Origin: CAZFAP01 sp964516325
GTDB lineage: Bacteria > Auribacterota > JABMQX01
Direction of reading: 5' to 3'
Assembly: GCA_964516325.1 (NCBI GenBank)
Contig: CAZFAP010000142.1
Coordinates: 1 to 12,870, forward strand
DNA length: 12,870 bases
Made by a program: the position numbers and the translations under genes. Under the pieces are notes generated by a model. It was not told the DNA's origin, ran no database searches, and saw nothing but the letters and a program-made list of their open reading frames with translations. This document shows, one piece after another, positions 1-6,414 of this stretch (the stretch's first letter is position 1; every line of letters starts with the position of its first letter).

Positions 1-71
1 ACCCCTTCTCCCCTCCTACACCCCCCTGCCAACACCCACCTTTCGGAATCGCTGCGGGAGTCCCAGGAACA

Positions 72-100
72 TTGACATGTCGCCCTGTGCTCGGTAAGAT
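72..100 (+). promoter_or_regulatory. Sigma70-like promoter for the island cargo genes
   Basis: The -35 box TTGACA (72-77) is a perfect consensus match. It is followed by exactly 17 bp and the -10 box TAAGAT (95-100). Transcription would start near 107 and read into the gene at 284, leaving an untranslated leader of about 175 nt. The leader contains a small hairpin, CGGTT at 167-171 pairing with AACCG at 178-182. The boxes and spacing are seen directly; activity is inferred. Confidence 0.7.
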
Positions 101-283
101 TAGTCAGCAGGGTTAGACCGCACGGGGCACGAAGTTCGGCGAGGAAGCCCTTTACGGCGGAGACATCGGTTGTCAGAAACCGACGTTCTTAAATGCCGAT
201 AAGATGTAGGGCACTTCACACAGCCCGCTGGGAAAAGAGCACCTTTTCAAAGTTCGAGGAGGCACCTTCCACAGGAAAGCAGC

Positions 284-1006
284 ATGAGCCGCAAAGCGTC
301 TCACACCTCAAAAGACGAAACCGAAAACATAGCGGCTGAAATCCGCCGTGAGCTGCGAAGTATTCTCCGCCTCTGGAATGACCTCCATGCTCCCCTCCAG
401 AAGTTCGAACCGCTGAGCCCGTTGCCGGCCGAGGGGCCCCGCTTTTACGTCGCATTTGATCTCCGACCAAGACGGCGTATTAGCGGACTGAAGCTCGGCG
501 GGCTCGCGAATCTAAGTTTGCCGGATGAGAGAATCCAGGGGGCAGTATGGGAGTTCGCGGAGCGTGTCTGGCACTTGAAGGACCGCCTGCACCAATGGGT
601 AAAGGCCACGGGCGACAACACTGACGTTGAAGCATTCGTGAAAACGAGCCAGAGACTCCTTATCTGTGCCGATCTTGCCAACAAGAAAAAGCACGGTCGA
701 AGCGAAAATCGTTCCAAGCTCAATCCGCAGTTGGGAAACGTGATTTTTGACACCAGCAAGAGCGGGGCCATTGAGTTCTTCTACAGCGGAGCGGGCAAAG
801 ACAAGGAGCTGTTAGTCGCCAACCCCGTACCCATCCGGTTTACCGTCGAGCTTTTGATTCACGATGGCACTGCCTCACTGGGCGACGCAGTTGAAATCAT
901 CCACCAAGCCTTTACTGAGTGGCTGCCGCTCATTCAGAAGCTCGGCATCCTTTCAGGAGACGATAATGAAACCAAGCTCCTGCGCGAGCAGCTGTTCACA
1001 AGCTGA
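284..1006 (+). CDS. Unrecognised protein with a HEPN-like helical core
   Basis: I cannot name this 240-residue protein. It has no signal peptide or membrane segment, so it is probably cytoplasmic. The N-terminus is basic and helical. Residues 88-140 hold two helices with WHLKDRLHQW (96-105) and ICADLANKKKHGR (127-139). The D-L-A-N-x3-H pattern resembles small helical HEPN-superfamily proteins, many of which are RNases or nucleotidyltransferase partners. The canonical RX4-6H motif is absent: N133-x3-H137 is the nearest equivalent, so nuclease activity is not established. The C-terminal half (150-225) alternates predicted strands and a long helix. The ATG follows an AGGAAAG (273-279). The gene lies under the promoter at 72-100 and 84 bp upstream of the HNH-like gene, probably in one transcript. 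The coding region is well supported; the family assignment is tentative. Confidence 0.7.
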   Translation: MSRKASHTSKDETENIAAEIRRELRSILRLWNDLHAPLQKFEPLSPLPAEGPRFYVAFDLRPRRRISGLKLGGLANLSLPDERIQGAVWEFAERVWHLKDRLHQWVKATGDNTDVEAFVKTSQRLLICADLANKKKHGRSENRSKLNPQLGNVIFDTSKSGAIEFFYSGAGKDKELLVANPVPIRFTVELLIHDGTASLGDAVEIIHQAFTEWLPLIQKLGILSGDDNETKLLREQLFTS

Positions 1007-1074
1007 ACAAGGGGCGTGGCGCACCGGCGAGATGCGCTCGATGTCATTTGGCGAACGGGATTCCAGCTGTAACC

Positions 1075-1081
1075 AAGGAGG
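1075..1081 (+). promoter_or_regulatory. Shine-Dalgarno site fixing a TTG start
   Basis: AAGGAGG lies 9 nt before the TTG at 1091. An in-frame TAA at 1070-1072 excludes any upstream start, so this ribosome site is the main argument for TTG initiation of the HNH-like gene. Confidence 0.75.
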
Positions 1082-1090
1082 ATCAGGTCG

Positions 1091-2248
1091 TTGACACTAC
1101 TCGGTAGGTGCAACTGGTGCGGAGGTCAGCCGAGCAAAATCACAAAGGATCACGTCTTTCCCAAGGCCCTCGGTGGCACCTTGGATGCCGATCTTTGGGT
1201 GTCCTCGTGTTCGAAGTGTCAGACCTGTATCTCCCAAGCTGAAAGAGAAGTTGCCCAGAGGTCTCAGCTCGCCTTGTATCGCTACGCGCGAGGTCTTAAG
1301 CCACGCCATAAGAAGCGGCCATACAGTGGGCTGGTTGACGCGAAGCTTCTCTTGGTGAAGAACCCCGGTACCAGGAGATACGCGGTTGTCAGTCTTCGTT
1401 GCGGCGAACCTTGTCCCCGTACCCTTCCGGCAATAGAAATAAACATCGAGACCGGGGACTTGTATTATCACGGCGAATGCCCCGAGGATGTCCACACGCT
1501 GCTTCGTACACTTCGGGATAGATTGGCGGAACATCCGCGCCCAGACGGTGAGGTTCTCGAAGTGTCATACGAGCTTTTGGAGGAATATGCTTCCGATGCG
1601 TCTGCCGACCCCGACTTCAATCCTCGCCTCTATCTTTCGCCCAGAGGCGAGTTCCACGGTTGCGCCCGGAACGAAGAAGAACTCGAGAAAGCTGTTAAGG
1701 CAATTCTGTTCCTCGCTGGGAAAGGGGGTCTTCCCGACCCCGACCCGCGCCGCTGGGAAACCTCGAACATACCGGCCGGAACTCCGCATAAGGTCGCCCT
1801 GATCTATGACACACGTATGCTACAGCGTGTCTTACTCAAGATGGGCTATGGGACGGTCTGCGCTTGGCTGCGGCGAAAAGGGAAATCGCCCCTGTTCGTT
1901 CGCCGAATCACGGATGCCGTCCGTGGCGAGTCTGATCCGTCGGAGTTCAAAATGGAAAACCTTTGGGCCGATGAGCAACCGAGCAGAAAATGGGAAGAAC
2001 ACCTTCTCGTTGCCGTCTCGGACGCCAGTGGGACTGTATGCACGCTGGTCTCCTTGTACGGCTTCTGGTACGTCTTTGACCTCGGTTCAGCGGAGCAGAT
2101 TCCGAGTCTTCCACCTTTCATGGGCGCTTGCTGCCACGTCACCAAACGTTCCCAAGCGTGGCTTACCGAGTCACAGGCGGAGGACGTCTTCCGTCTTTAC
2201 AGGGACGGAGACCTCCACGTTTTCGAAGCCTCAGTAAATCCCCCATGA
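1091..2248 (+). CDS. HNH-type zinc-knuckle protein, possibly a degenerate HNH endonuclease
   Basis: This 385-residue protein starts at TTG. Its N-terminus has the layout of an HNH nuclease with structural zinc: CNWC (7-10), then KDHVFPKALGG (19-29) carrying the D-H pair (D20, H21), then CSKC (40-43) with a further C46. In typical relatives an Asn precedes the second knuckle and the knuckle ends C-N. Here those places are D34 or nearby and Q44, so the metal-binding active site may be altered. Residues 304-331 (ending YGFWYVFDL) form a hydrophobic strand-rich segment that recalls the C-terminal region of other stand-alone HNH proteins. No transmembrane segment is visible. It is the second gene of a probable two-gene transcript inside a tRNA-anchored island, a setting where HNH proteins often serve in phage defence or element biology. 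The DNA target and any activity are unknown. Confidence 0.75.
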   Translation: MTLLGRCNWCGGQPSKITKDHVFPKALGGTLDADLWVSSCSKCQTCISQAEREVAQRSQLALYRYARGLKPRHKKRPYSGLVDAKLLLVKNPGTRRYAVVSLRCGEPCPRTLPAIEINIETGDLYYHGECPEDVHTLLRTLRDRLAEHPRPDGEVLEVSYELLEEYASDASADPDFNPRLYLSPRGEFHGCARNEEELEKAVKAILFLAGKGGLPDPDPRRWETSNIPAGTPHKVALIYDTRMLQRVLLKMGYGTVCAWLRRKGKSPLFVRRITDAVRGESDPSEFKMENLWADEQPSRKWEEHLLVAVSDASGTVCTLVSLYGFWYVFDLGSAEQIPSLPPFMGACCHVTKRSQAWLTESQAEDVFRLYRDGDLHVFEASVNPP

Positions 2249-2406
2249 TCCAGACAGTCTACTGATTTTAGCAGTCCGGTTCGCAATGTGCGCATCCTTC
2301 AGTCTTGCATGGACAACCTTCACATCCAGGCTCAAATGGGCTGACGGTCCCTGGGGACTCCTCCTGACTTGTGACCAAATCGTGTCCACTTTTTGCCATA
2401 AACAGG

Positions 2407-2670
2407 TCAAAACTGGCCGAAAGTGGCGGAATCGTCCTCGTCGAGATCGTGGGCAAAGGTGCAGGTATTGCCCCACATTCGTAATGCTGCTTGGATGTGT
2501 CGAATTTGAGCGCAGTCGTTCTGCCCTCCCAGCGCCGAGCGCGCAACCCTAAGACATTTCGGCGCAAATCGCTCGCCCCCTTTTTCCCGACAAATTCTTC
2601 CAGAAAAGAACGTGGCGAAAACCGCCGGACCAACCACCCGGCCCATGCAGTTTTTCCCAGCGATTCGCAT
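2407..2670 (-). CDS. Possible small protein, 87 residues, unknown
   Basis: This minus-strand frame begins ATG-CGA-ATC at 2670 and ends TGA at 2407. The product would start MRIAGKNCMGRVVG and end in an acidic stretch, HDLDEDDSATFGQF. It contains six cysteines, with no membrane segment or known motif. The support is indirect: a strong leftward promoter (2684-2712) predicts a transcript starting near 2677, so the message would be nearly leaderless. No Shine-Dalgarno is visible. The frame is open further upstream into the integrase gene, which weakens the case. Treat as a candidate only. Confidence 0.25.
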   Translation of the reverse strand: MRIAGKNCMGRVVGPAVFATFFSGRICREKGGERFAPKCLRVARSALGGQNDCAQIRHIQAALRMWGNTCTFAHDLDEDDSATFGQF

Positions 2671-2683
2671 TACTTCGCGAAGG

Positions 2684-2712
2684 ATTACAACTTCCACACG
2701 AAAAGTTGACAA
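2684..2712 (-). promoter_or_regulatory. Leftward sigma70-like promoter in the spacer
   Basis: Read on the minus strand, TTGTCA (2712-2707) is followed after exactly 17 bp by TGTAAT (2689-2684). Both boxes match consensus at five of six positions. It faces away from the integrase, about 27 bp past the integrase stop, and points into the spacer at 2249-2680. No recognised gene lies in that path before the convergent HNH-like gene. Confidence 0.55.
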
Positions 2713-2738
2713 CTCGACCGGCGGGCTCGCGCTGGATG

Positions 2739-3800
2739 CTATCCCCGAAGCGGAATCACCTTCTCCTCGGTCTCTTCCCCACGAGGCAGTTTCAACTTCG
2801 CTACCGCCTCTCGCCGATGCTTTGGGTCGGTGTGAAGGTAAATCGCCGTTGTGGTGATGCTGGAATGCCCCATGAGGTCTTTGACGGTCTGAATGTCTAC
2901 CCCGCTCATTACCAAGTGGCTTCCGTACGTGTGCCTCAAGACGTGAGGAGTGATTGTTTTTGATAGACCGGCTGCTCTTCCGGCTACCGCCACAGCCCTC
3001 TGAAATGTCCGTCGGTCGATTTGCCCGCCCTTTCCGCCCTGAAGTACCCAGCCGCCTTTTTGTTCCCTCGCGCGAAGCTGTTCGACAAGTTCCGGCGGGA
3101 GCGCAACCGCCCTCTCCTTCCCGTTTTTCGGCTCGAAGCCCAGCTCTGGTTTGTTCCGAAGCCACAGCTCCCCCGCCTCAAGGTCAACGTCCGTCCACTC
3201 GAGAAATCTGGCCTCGTCAAGACGTAAGCCGGTCAAAAGAATGAAACGAGCCGCATCCCGAGCCCACGGGTTCAGCTTGTCGAGGAAGGGGTTTATCTCA
3301 TTTTCGGAAAGGAAAACAACCCTCCCCCGCCCAGGCGTCCTGACCTGTTCAATTTCGACTGGCACGTGAGGCAGCCACCCTTGTTTGGCACTCCGTTTGA
3401 GGAAGGCCTTGAAATGACGGAGCTCCAGATTGACGGTGCTTGACGAAACCTCTTTCAGTCGGCGCCTCTTAAACTCCTCGATCTTTGAAGGTTTAATGTC
3501 GTCCGCTGTTCTCACGCCCCTTATCCGATCCAGAACATTCTTTATCGCCCGCTTTGACCTGTCAGCGTGCTGGGCCGTCCTGTTCACCTCGAGCCAAGCC
3601 TGGTACTGTGACGAGAGTTCGTTGACATCGGGCCAACTTCTGAACGGGTCGCGCCCAGTCTCCAGCTGATTGATAAGACGCCGCTCATATTCCTTGGCCC
3701 TCAACTTTGAAGTCTTACGAGTGCTGCCCCTGTACCGCCTGCCACGATGCCAGAAGTCGTACGACCAGTAGGGGGATTTGGGACGCTGCCTGACGGCCAT
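2739..3800 (-). CDS. Tyrosine recombinase / site-specific integrase
   Basis: This 353-residue protein is a complete phage-type integrase of ordinary length. It cuts and rejoins DNA at attachment sites through a covalent phosphotyrosine. The basic N-terminus (1-50, with YWSYDFWHRGRRYRGS) fits an arm-type DNA-binding domain. A SAM-like core-binding domain occupies about 58-148, and the catalytic domain about 160-335. All six active-site residues are visible: R193 in TGLRLDE, K225 or K228 in the beta hairpin, H286 and R289 in TPHVLRHT, H312 in LMGHSS, and nucleophile Y321 in TAIYLH. The ATG is preceded by GGAGG (3809-3813) with an 8-nt gap. Its own promoter is at 3857-3885. It lies 172 bp from the 3' end of tRNA-Leu, the classical arrangement for an element inserted into a tRNA 3' end, so it probably moves the DNA to the left of that tRNA. 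Nothing suggests inactivation. Confidence 0.95.
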   Translation of the reverse strand: MAVRQRPKSPYWSYDFWHRGRRYRGSTRKTSKLRAKEYERRLINQLETGRDPFRSWPDVNELSSQYQAWLEVNRTAQHADRSKRAIKNVLDRIRGVRTADDIKPSKIEEFKRRRLKEVSSSTVNLELRHFKAFLKRSAKQGWLPHVPVEIEQVRTPGRGRVVFLSENEINPFLDKLNPWARDAARFILLTGLRLDEARFLEWTDVDLEAGELWLRNKPELGFEPKNGKERAVALPPELVEQLRAREQKGGWVLQGGKGGQIDRRTFQRAVAVAGRAAGLSKTITPHVLRHTYGSHLVMSGVDIQTVKDLMGHSSITTTAIYLHTDPKHRREAVAKLKLPRGEETEEKVIPLRG

Positions 3801-3856
3801 TGCTGGATCCTCCGATGCTGCGTGCCTTGCGAACCCATTGAAAGTATAACGGCACT

Positions 3857-3885
3857 AACATAGCACCCACTCCGCAGGATGTCAA
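3857..3885 (-). promoter_or_regulatory. Integrase promoter
   Basis: On the minus strand TTGACA (3885-3880), a perfect -35, precedes TATGTT (3862-3857) with a 17-bp spacer. Transcription would start near 3850, giving a leader of about 50 nt before the integrase ATG with its GGAGG site. A pair of direct repeats (3894-3913) lies immediately upstream of the -35 and may regulate it. Confidence 0.7.
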
Positions 3886-3893
3886 GAAAAAAC

Positions 3894-3913
3894 CGTCACA
3901 CTGGCGTCACACT
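3894..3913 (-). repeat. Two 9-bp direct repeats in helical phase, possible integrase arm or regulator sites
   Basis: CGTCACACT occurs at 3894-3902 and again at 3905-3913, an 11-bp period of about one helical turn. Read on the minus strand the pair is AGTGTGACG-CC-AGTGTGACG. It lies between the tRNA-Leu 3' end (probable attachment core) and the integrase promoter. That is where arm-type integrase sites, excisionase sites or an autoregulatory operator would be expected. The repeats are seen directly; the role is inferred. Confidence 0.5.
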
Positions 3914-3972
3914 CGGGGAATTGGAGGCGTTGAAGAAAGGAGGGTTGTTTACCTAAGTCCTTGCGGGAGAAG

Positions 3973-4058
3973 TGCCGGAGGTGGGGGTTGAACCCACACA
4001 GGTGTTGCCACCCACGGGATTTTGAGTCCCGCGCGTCTGCCAATTCCGCCACTCCGGC
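3973..4058 (-). tRNA. tRNA-Leu(CAA), probable integration site
   Basis: The minus strand folds into a complete 86-nt class II tRNA. The acceptor stem pairs GCCGGAG with CTCCGGC, with discriminator A at 3973. The anticodon stem CGGGA/TCCCG encloses loop CTCAAAA, giving anticodon CAA, which reads UUG. A long variable arm (GGTG-GCAA-CACC) is typical of leucine tRNA. The T arm is GTGGG-TTCAACC-CCCAC. CCA is not encoded. Its 3' end faces the integrase, so the T arm and acceptor 3' strand probably form the attachment core. The gene is intact, as expected when the incoming element restores the 3' end. Confidence 0.95.
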
Positions 4059-4115
4059 GCCAACTCAGCGCACGATTTGACAAGTACGATGAGGTATGCA
4101 GGACTGACTGGTTTC

Positions 4116-4143
4116 TTTTGGACCGGATGAACAGGATGTAAAG
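4116..4143 (+). repeat. Dispersed repeat copy, ACAGGAT family
   Basis: The copy contains GGACCGGATGAACAGGAT. It is an imperfect reverse complement of the copy at 4203-4222, and the two flank about 60 bp. Related copies occur at 5169-5197 and 8911-9036. Confidence 0.6.
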
Positions 4144-4202
4144 ACTACGATGCTGAAGGCATGACGACTTCAGCCCACACGAAATGACCTGCCCAACATC
4201 CC

Positions 4203-4222
4203 TTTATCCTGTAATCCTGTCC
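4203..4222 (-). repeat. Dispersed repeat copy, ACAGGAT family, inverted
   Basis: Read on the minus strand it gives GGACAGGATTACAGGATAAA, matching the copy at 4116-4143 in inverted orientation. It belongs to the family spread through the spacers to the right. Confidence 0.6.
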
Positions 4223-4407
4223 AGTAGTACGTCACCGAACCTACGAATCACAGCACCAAGAGGCCAGCGGCGATGTTGCCTTTGTCGGGTCCGAACTCGC
4301 GGTCGCGCTGTCTGCGAAGAGGTGGCTGATACTCAGCCATGCGGATCGGTCAGGGTCGAATCCTCGATAGGCGCCTCAGCAACACCGCCTTTGCGCGAAA
4401 CCCTCTT

Positions 4408-5112
4408 TCATTTCGGCCGGGGAGCTCCCGGCCGCCGGCCCATCCGCCGAGGGCGCAGCGCCCGTGGGGGGCCGAGTATTTCGGCGAGGATTATACCCCT
4501 TCTCAGTTCCGAAGTCGAGAGTCCGCCCTCCGCGTGCACGCCACTCTCAAGCACGGCCATCCCTGGGCGAGCCAGAGCCGCCGCACGAGGCTCAGCCCGC
4601 GGTGGCTCGGTTGTGGGCTGGCTGACAAGTTCCGACAAGCTAACCTTGACTTCGAGCGGCTCTTCCACGTACAGCTTGGCGCCCGCCAGCGCTTCCGGTG
4701 CGGGGCGCTGAGCTTGAGCTTCAACCGGTCTGAGTCTGGGCTGACGGATAGAGACAGGGCGGATGGCGGGCTTCTGCTGGGCGGTCGGCCGTCGCGGCAA
4801 GGGAGGAGTTGGCAGCACGGTCCGGGGCCTTGTTTGCCTGACTTCTCTTTCCAGGGGAGCGACAGGTCGTTCCGGCTCCGCCGCTCCCTGAATGCGTCGG
4901 ATAAATTCCGAGAAAGTCGGCGCCCTCGGACTCGGTCTCGCGGGGCCGCCCGGTTGCGGGCGAGCACCCGGGCCTGCGAGGGTCGAGCGTTTCGCGGTCT
5001 CGGACGCTTTCTTCACCAAACTTGCTATGATGGAAATCAGCACGAAGACCAGGAAAATGATGAACTCGATGCCGTCAGAGTCAGCTAAGTACGCACGTGG
5101 AACTATCAGCAT
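4408..5112 (-). CDS. Pro-rich single-pass membrane protein next to FloA, function unknown
   Basis: This protein of 234 residues has three parts. Residues 14-33 (GIEFIIFLVFVLISIIASLV) form one hydrophobic helix, with the short N-terminus probably outside and the rest cytoplasmic by the positive-inside rule. A long low-complexity region rich in Pro, Arg and Ala follows, interrupted by a short helix with FSEFIRR (67-73). The C-terminal segment 202-220 carries ELRRGIILAEILGPP, a compact amphipathic motif I recall from uncharacterised proteins in Planctomycetes-like genomes (unverified memory). I chose the ATG at 5112, 10 nt after AAGGA; a GTG at 5115, 7 nt after the same site, is equally possible. 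It is the last gene of the NfeD/FloA strand, 222 bp beyond FloA. The tail motif may dock on FloA or NfeD, but that is inference. Confidence 0.75.
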   Translation of the reverse strand: MLIVPRAYLADSDGIEFIIFLVFVLISIIASLVKKASETAKRSTLAGPGARPQPGGPARPSPRAPTFSEFIRRIQGAAEPERPVAPLEREVRQTRPRTVLPTPPLPRRPTAQQKPAIRPVSIRQPRLRPVEAQAQRPAPEALAGAKLYVEEPLEVKVSLSELVSQPTTEPPRAEPRAAALARPGMAVLESGVHAEGGLSTSELRRGIILAEILGPPRALRPRRMGRRPGAPRPK

Positions 5113-5168
5113 CACATTTGATTCCTTCGCCAAGTGCCCTGATTCGTAAATTCGGTGACGTATTCTTC

Positions 5169-5197
5169 GACAGGATTTACAGGATTATCCGGATTCC
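5169..5197 (+). repeat. Dispersed repeat copy, ACAGGAT family
   Basis: GACAGGATTTACAGGATTA followed by TCCGGATTCC in the spacer between FloA and the Pro-rich protein. The units ACAGGAT recur with 9-bp spacing inside the copy. Confidence 0.6.
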
Positions 5198-5212
5198 TCC
5201 GGTGCTGTTCTG

Positions 5213-5229
5213 CCCCGCCTCTGGCGGGG
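5213..5229. repeat. CCCCGCC hairpin
   Basis: CCCCGCC-TCT-GGCGGGG forms a 7-bp GC stem with a 3-nt loop in the FloA downstream spacer. There is no T-run on either side, so it is a poor intrinsic terminator. The same stem with a different loop occurs near 8783-8800. Confidence 0.5.
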
Positions 5230-5334
5230 TACAGTTCAACAGGATACTAAATTTATCAATTCGTGTACTACGCCTCCTACGCCGCGGGGGGTCGGGTTCC
5301 CACAAGCCAATTCACGGCCTGCAGGGCCCCTTGC

Positions 5335-6384
5335 TTACCTCCTTGGCTCCGACGGCTCCGCCGGAGCTGCGGGACCTGTCCCGGCTATGGAGTCTCGCAT
5401 AGAAGTGTCGGCCTGGACGTTCCTGAGAGTGTAATAATCCATGACGCCGAGCAGACCCTTCCGGAAGGCCTCCGCGATGGCTTTGGGAATTTCCGCTTCC
5501 GCCTCCACGACCTTGGCGCGCATTTCCTGTGTGCGGGCTTTCATTTCCTGCTCCACGGCCGCCGCCATGGCTCGCCTTCCTTCGGCTCTGGCCTGGGCAA
5601 TCCGTTTATCAGCTTCAGCTCGTTCCGTCTCGAGTTTGGCGCCGACGTTCTCGCCCACGTCCACGTCAGCAATGTCAATCGAAAGGATTTCGAATGCGGT
5701 TCCGGAATCGAGTCCTTTCTCGAGGATGCTTTTAGAGATCCTGTCGGGGTTTTCCAGGACTTCCTTGTAACTCTTGGCGGAACCGATGGTGGTGACGATA
5801 CCCTCGCCGACGCGTGCGATGATGGTTTCCTCGGTGGCGCCGCCGACGAGCCTGTCAATGTTGGCCCGGACGGTCACCTTGGCCTTAGCTTTGAGCGAGA
5901 TTCCGTCCATGGCGACCGCCGCCACCATGTCCGCCCCTTTGGCTGGATTCGGCGCGTCAATCACTCTGGGATTTACACTGGTCTGAACAGCCTCCAGCAC
6001 ATCCCTGCCGGCGAGGTCAATCGCCGTAGCTCTTTTGAAGCCTAATTCGATATTCGCCTTATCGGCAGCGATGAGCGCGCGAATAACCTTGTTCACATTG
6101 CCTCCGGCGAGATAGTGGGTCTCCAGGTCATTAGTGGAGACATCCAAGCCCGCCTTCACAGCCATGATCCTGGCGTCCACGATGACCAGAGGCGAGACTT
6201 TCCTCAGCCTCATCCCGACCAGGCTAAACAGGGAGACGGGCGCCCCGGAGAACAACGCGCGAATCCAGATTTTGAAGAAATAGAAAAAGATGCAAATGAA
6301 GATGAATACGATAAAACCGAGGACGATGAGGACGATAGTCCCGACGGGTACGGGCTTTGGTGCCTGAGCGATGAGATTGAACAT
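5335..6384 (-). CDS. floA: Flotillin-like membrane-microdomain protein FloA
   Basis: The 349-residue protein matches the FloA/YqfA family throughout and is of usual length. These proteins form oligomeric scaffolds in bacterial functional membrane microdomains. Residues 14-37 form a hydrophobic hairpin or helix anchoring it to the membrane. About 50-245 is the SPFH-like region, with AAVAMDGISLKAKAKVTVR (155-173) and RVGEGIVTTIGS (191-202). Residues 251-308 are a long Glu/Ala-rich coiled coil (ERAEADKRIAQARAEGRR). The tail carries the family's RNVQADTSMRDSI (321-333). Translation starts at the ATG at 6384, 6 nt after a strong AGGAGG (6391-6396); a TTG nine codons upstream has no such site. It follows the two NfeD genes in the same direction, 30 bp after the short one, as in other FloA-NfeD operons. 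Confidence 0.95.
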   Translation of the reverse strand: MFNLIAQAPKPVPVGTIVLIVLGFIVFIFICIFFYFFKIWIRALFSGAPVSLFSLVGMRLRKVSPLVIVDARIMAVKAGLDVSTNDLETHYLAGGNVNKVIRALIAADKANIELGFKRATAIDLAGRDVLEAVQTSVNPRVIDAPNPAKGADMVAAVAMDGISLKAKAKVTVRANIDRLVGGATEETIIARVGEGIVTTIGSAKSYKEVLENPDRISKSILEKGLDSGTAFEILSIDIADVDVGENVGAKLETERAEADKRIAQARAEGRRAMAAAVEQEMKARTQEMRAKVVEAEAEIPKAIAEAFRKGLLGVMDYYTLRNVQADTSMRDSIAGTGPAAPAEPSEPRR

Positions 6385-6390
6385 CGTGAA

Positions 6391-6396
6391 CCTCCT
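6391..6396 (-). promoter_or_regulatory. Shine-Dalgarno site deciding the FloA start
   Basis: AGGAGG on the minus strand lies 6 nt before the ATG at 6384. It falls inside the longer reading frame that begins with TTG at 6411, so the longer start is unlikely. Confidence 0.8.
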
Positions 6397-6414
6397 GTAA
6401 GCTTTTCTCAAAAG

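Larger units (their letters stand above)
2249..2738. other. 490-bp spacer between convergent genes, with leftward promoter and small ORFs
   Basis: No recognisable gene fills this spacer between the HNH-like gene and the integrase. A good leftward promoter sits at 2684-2712. Below it two small minus-strand reading frames can be read: 2407-2670 (87 codons, ATG start about 7 nt after the predicted transcription start) and 2268-2399 (43 codons, Cys-rich, ending CEGCPCKTEGCAHCEPDC). Neither has a convincing ribosome-binding site and neither resembles a family I know. I found no clear terminator for either flanking gene. Confidence 0.5.
4059..4407. other. Spacer of about 350 bp with an inverted pair of ACAGGAT repeats
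   Basis: No gene is supported between tRNA-Leu and the Pro-rich membrane protein gene. The main content is two oppositely oriented copies of a dispersed repeat at 4116-4143 and 4203-4222. No strong promoter for tRNA-Leu is visible immediately upstream of it (4059 onward), so its promoter is weak, non-consensus or further upstream. Confidence 0.5.

Noticed and set aside
1091..1120. TTGACA at the HNH-like start codon read as a -35 box
   Set aside because: No -10-like sequence lies 16-18 bp downstream; the TTG is better explained as a start codon with an AAGGAGG site.
4345..4385. Possible extra tRNA from the T-arm-like GGGTCGAATCC
   Set aside because: The loop does not start TTC in the right register, and no acceptor or anticodon arm can be folded around it.
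5263..6045. Plus-strand frame of 260 codons opposite FloA
   Set aside because: Antisense shadow of a well-recognised flotillin-like gene with a strong ribosome site on the other strand.
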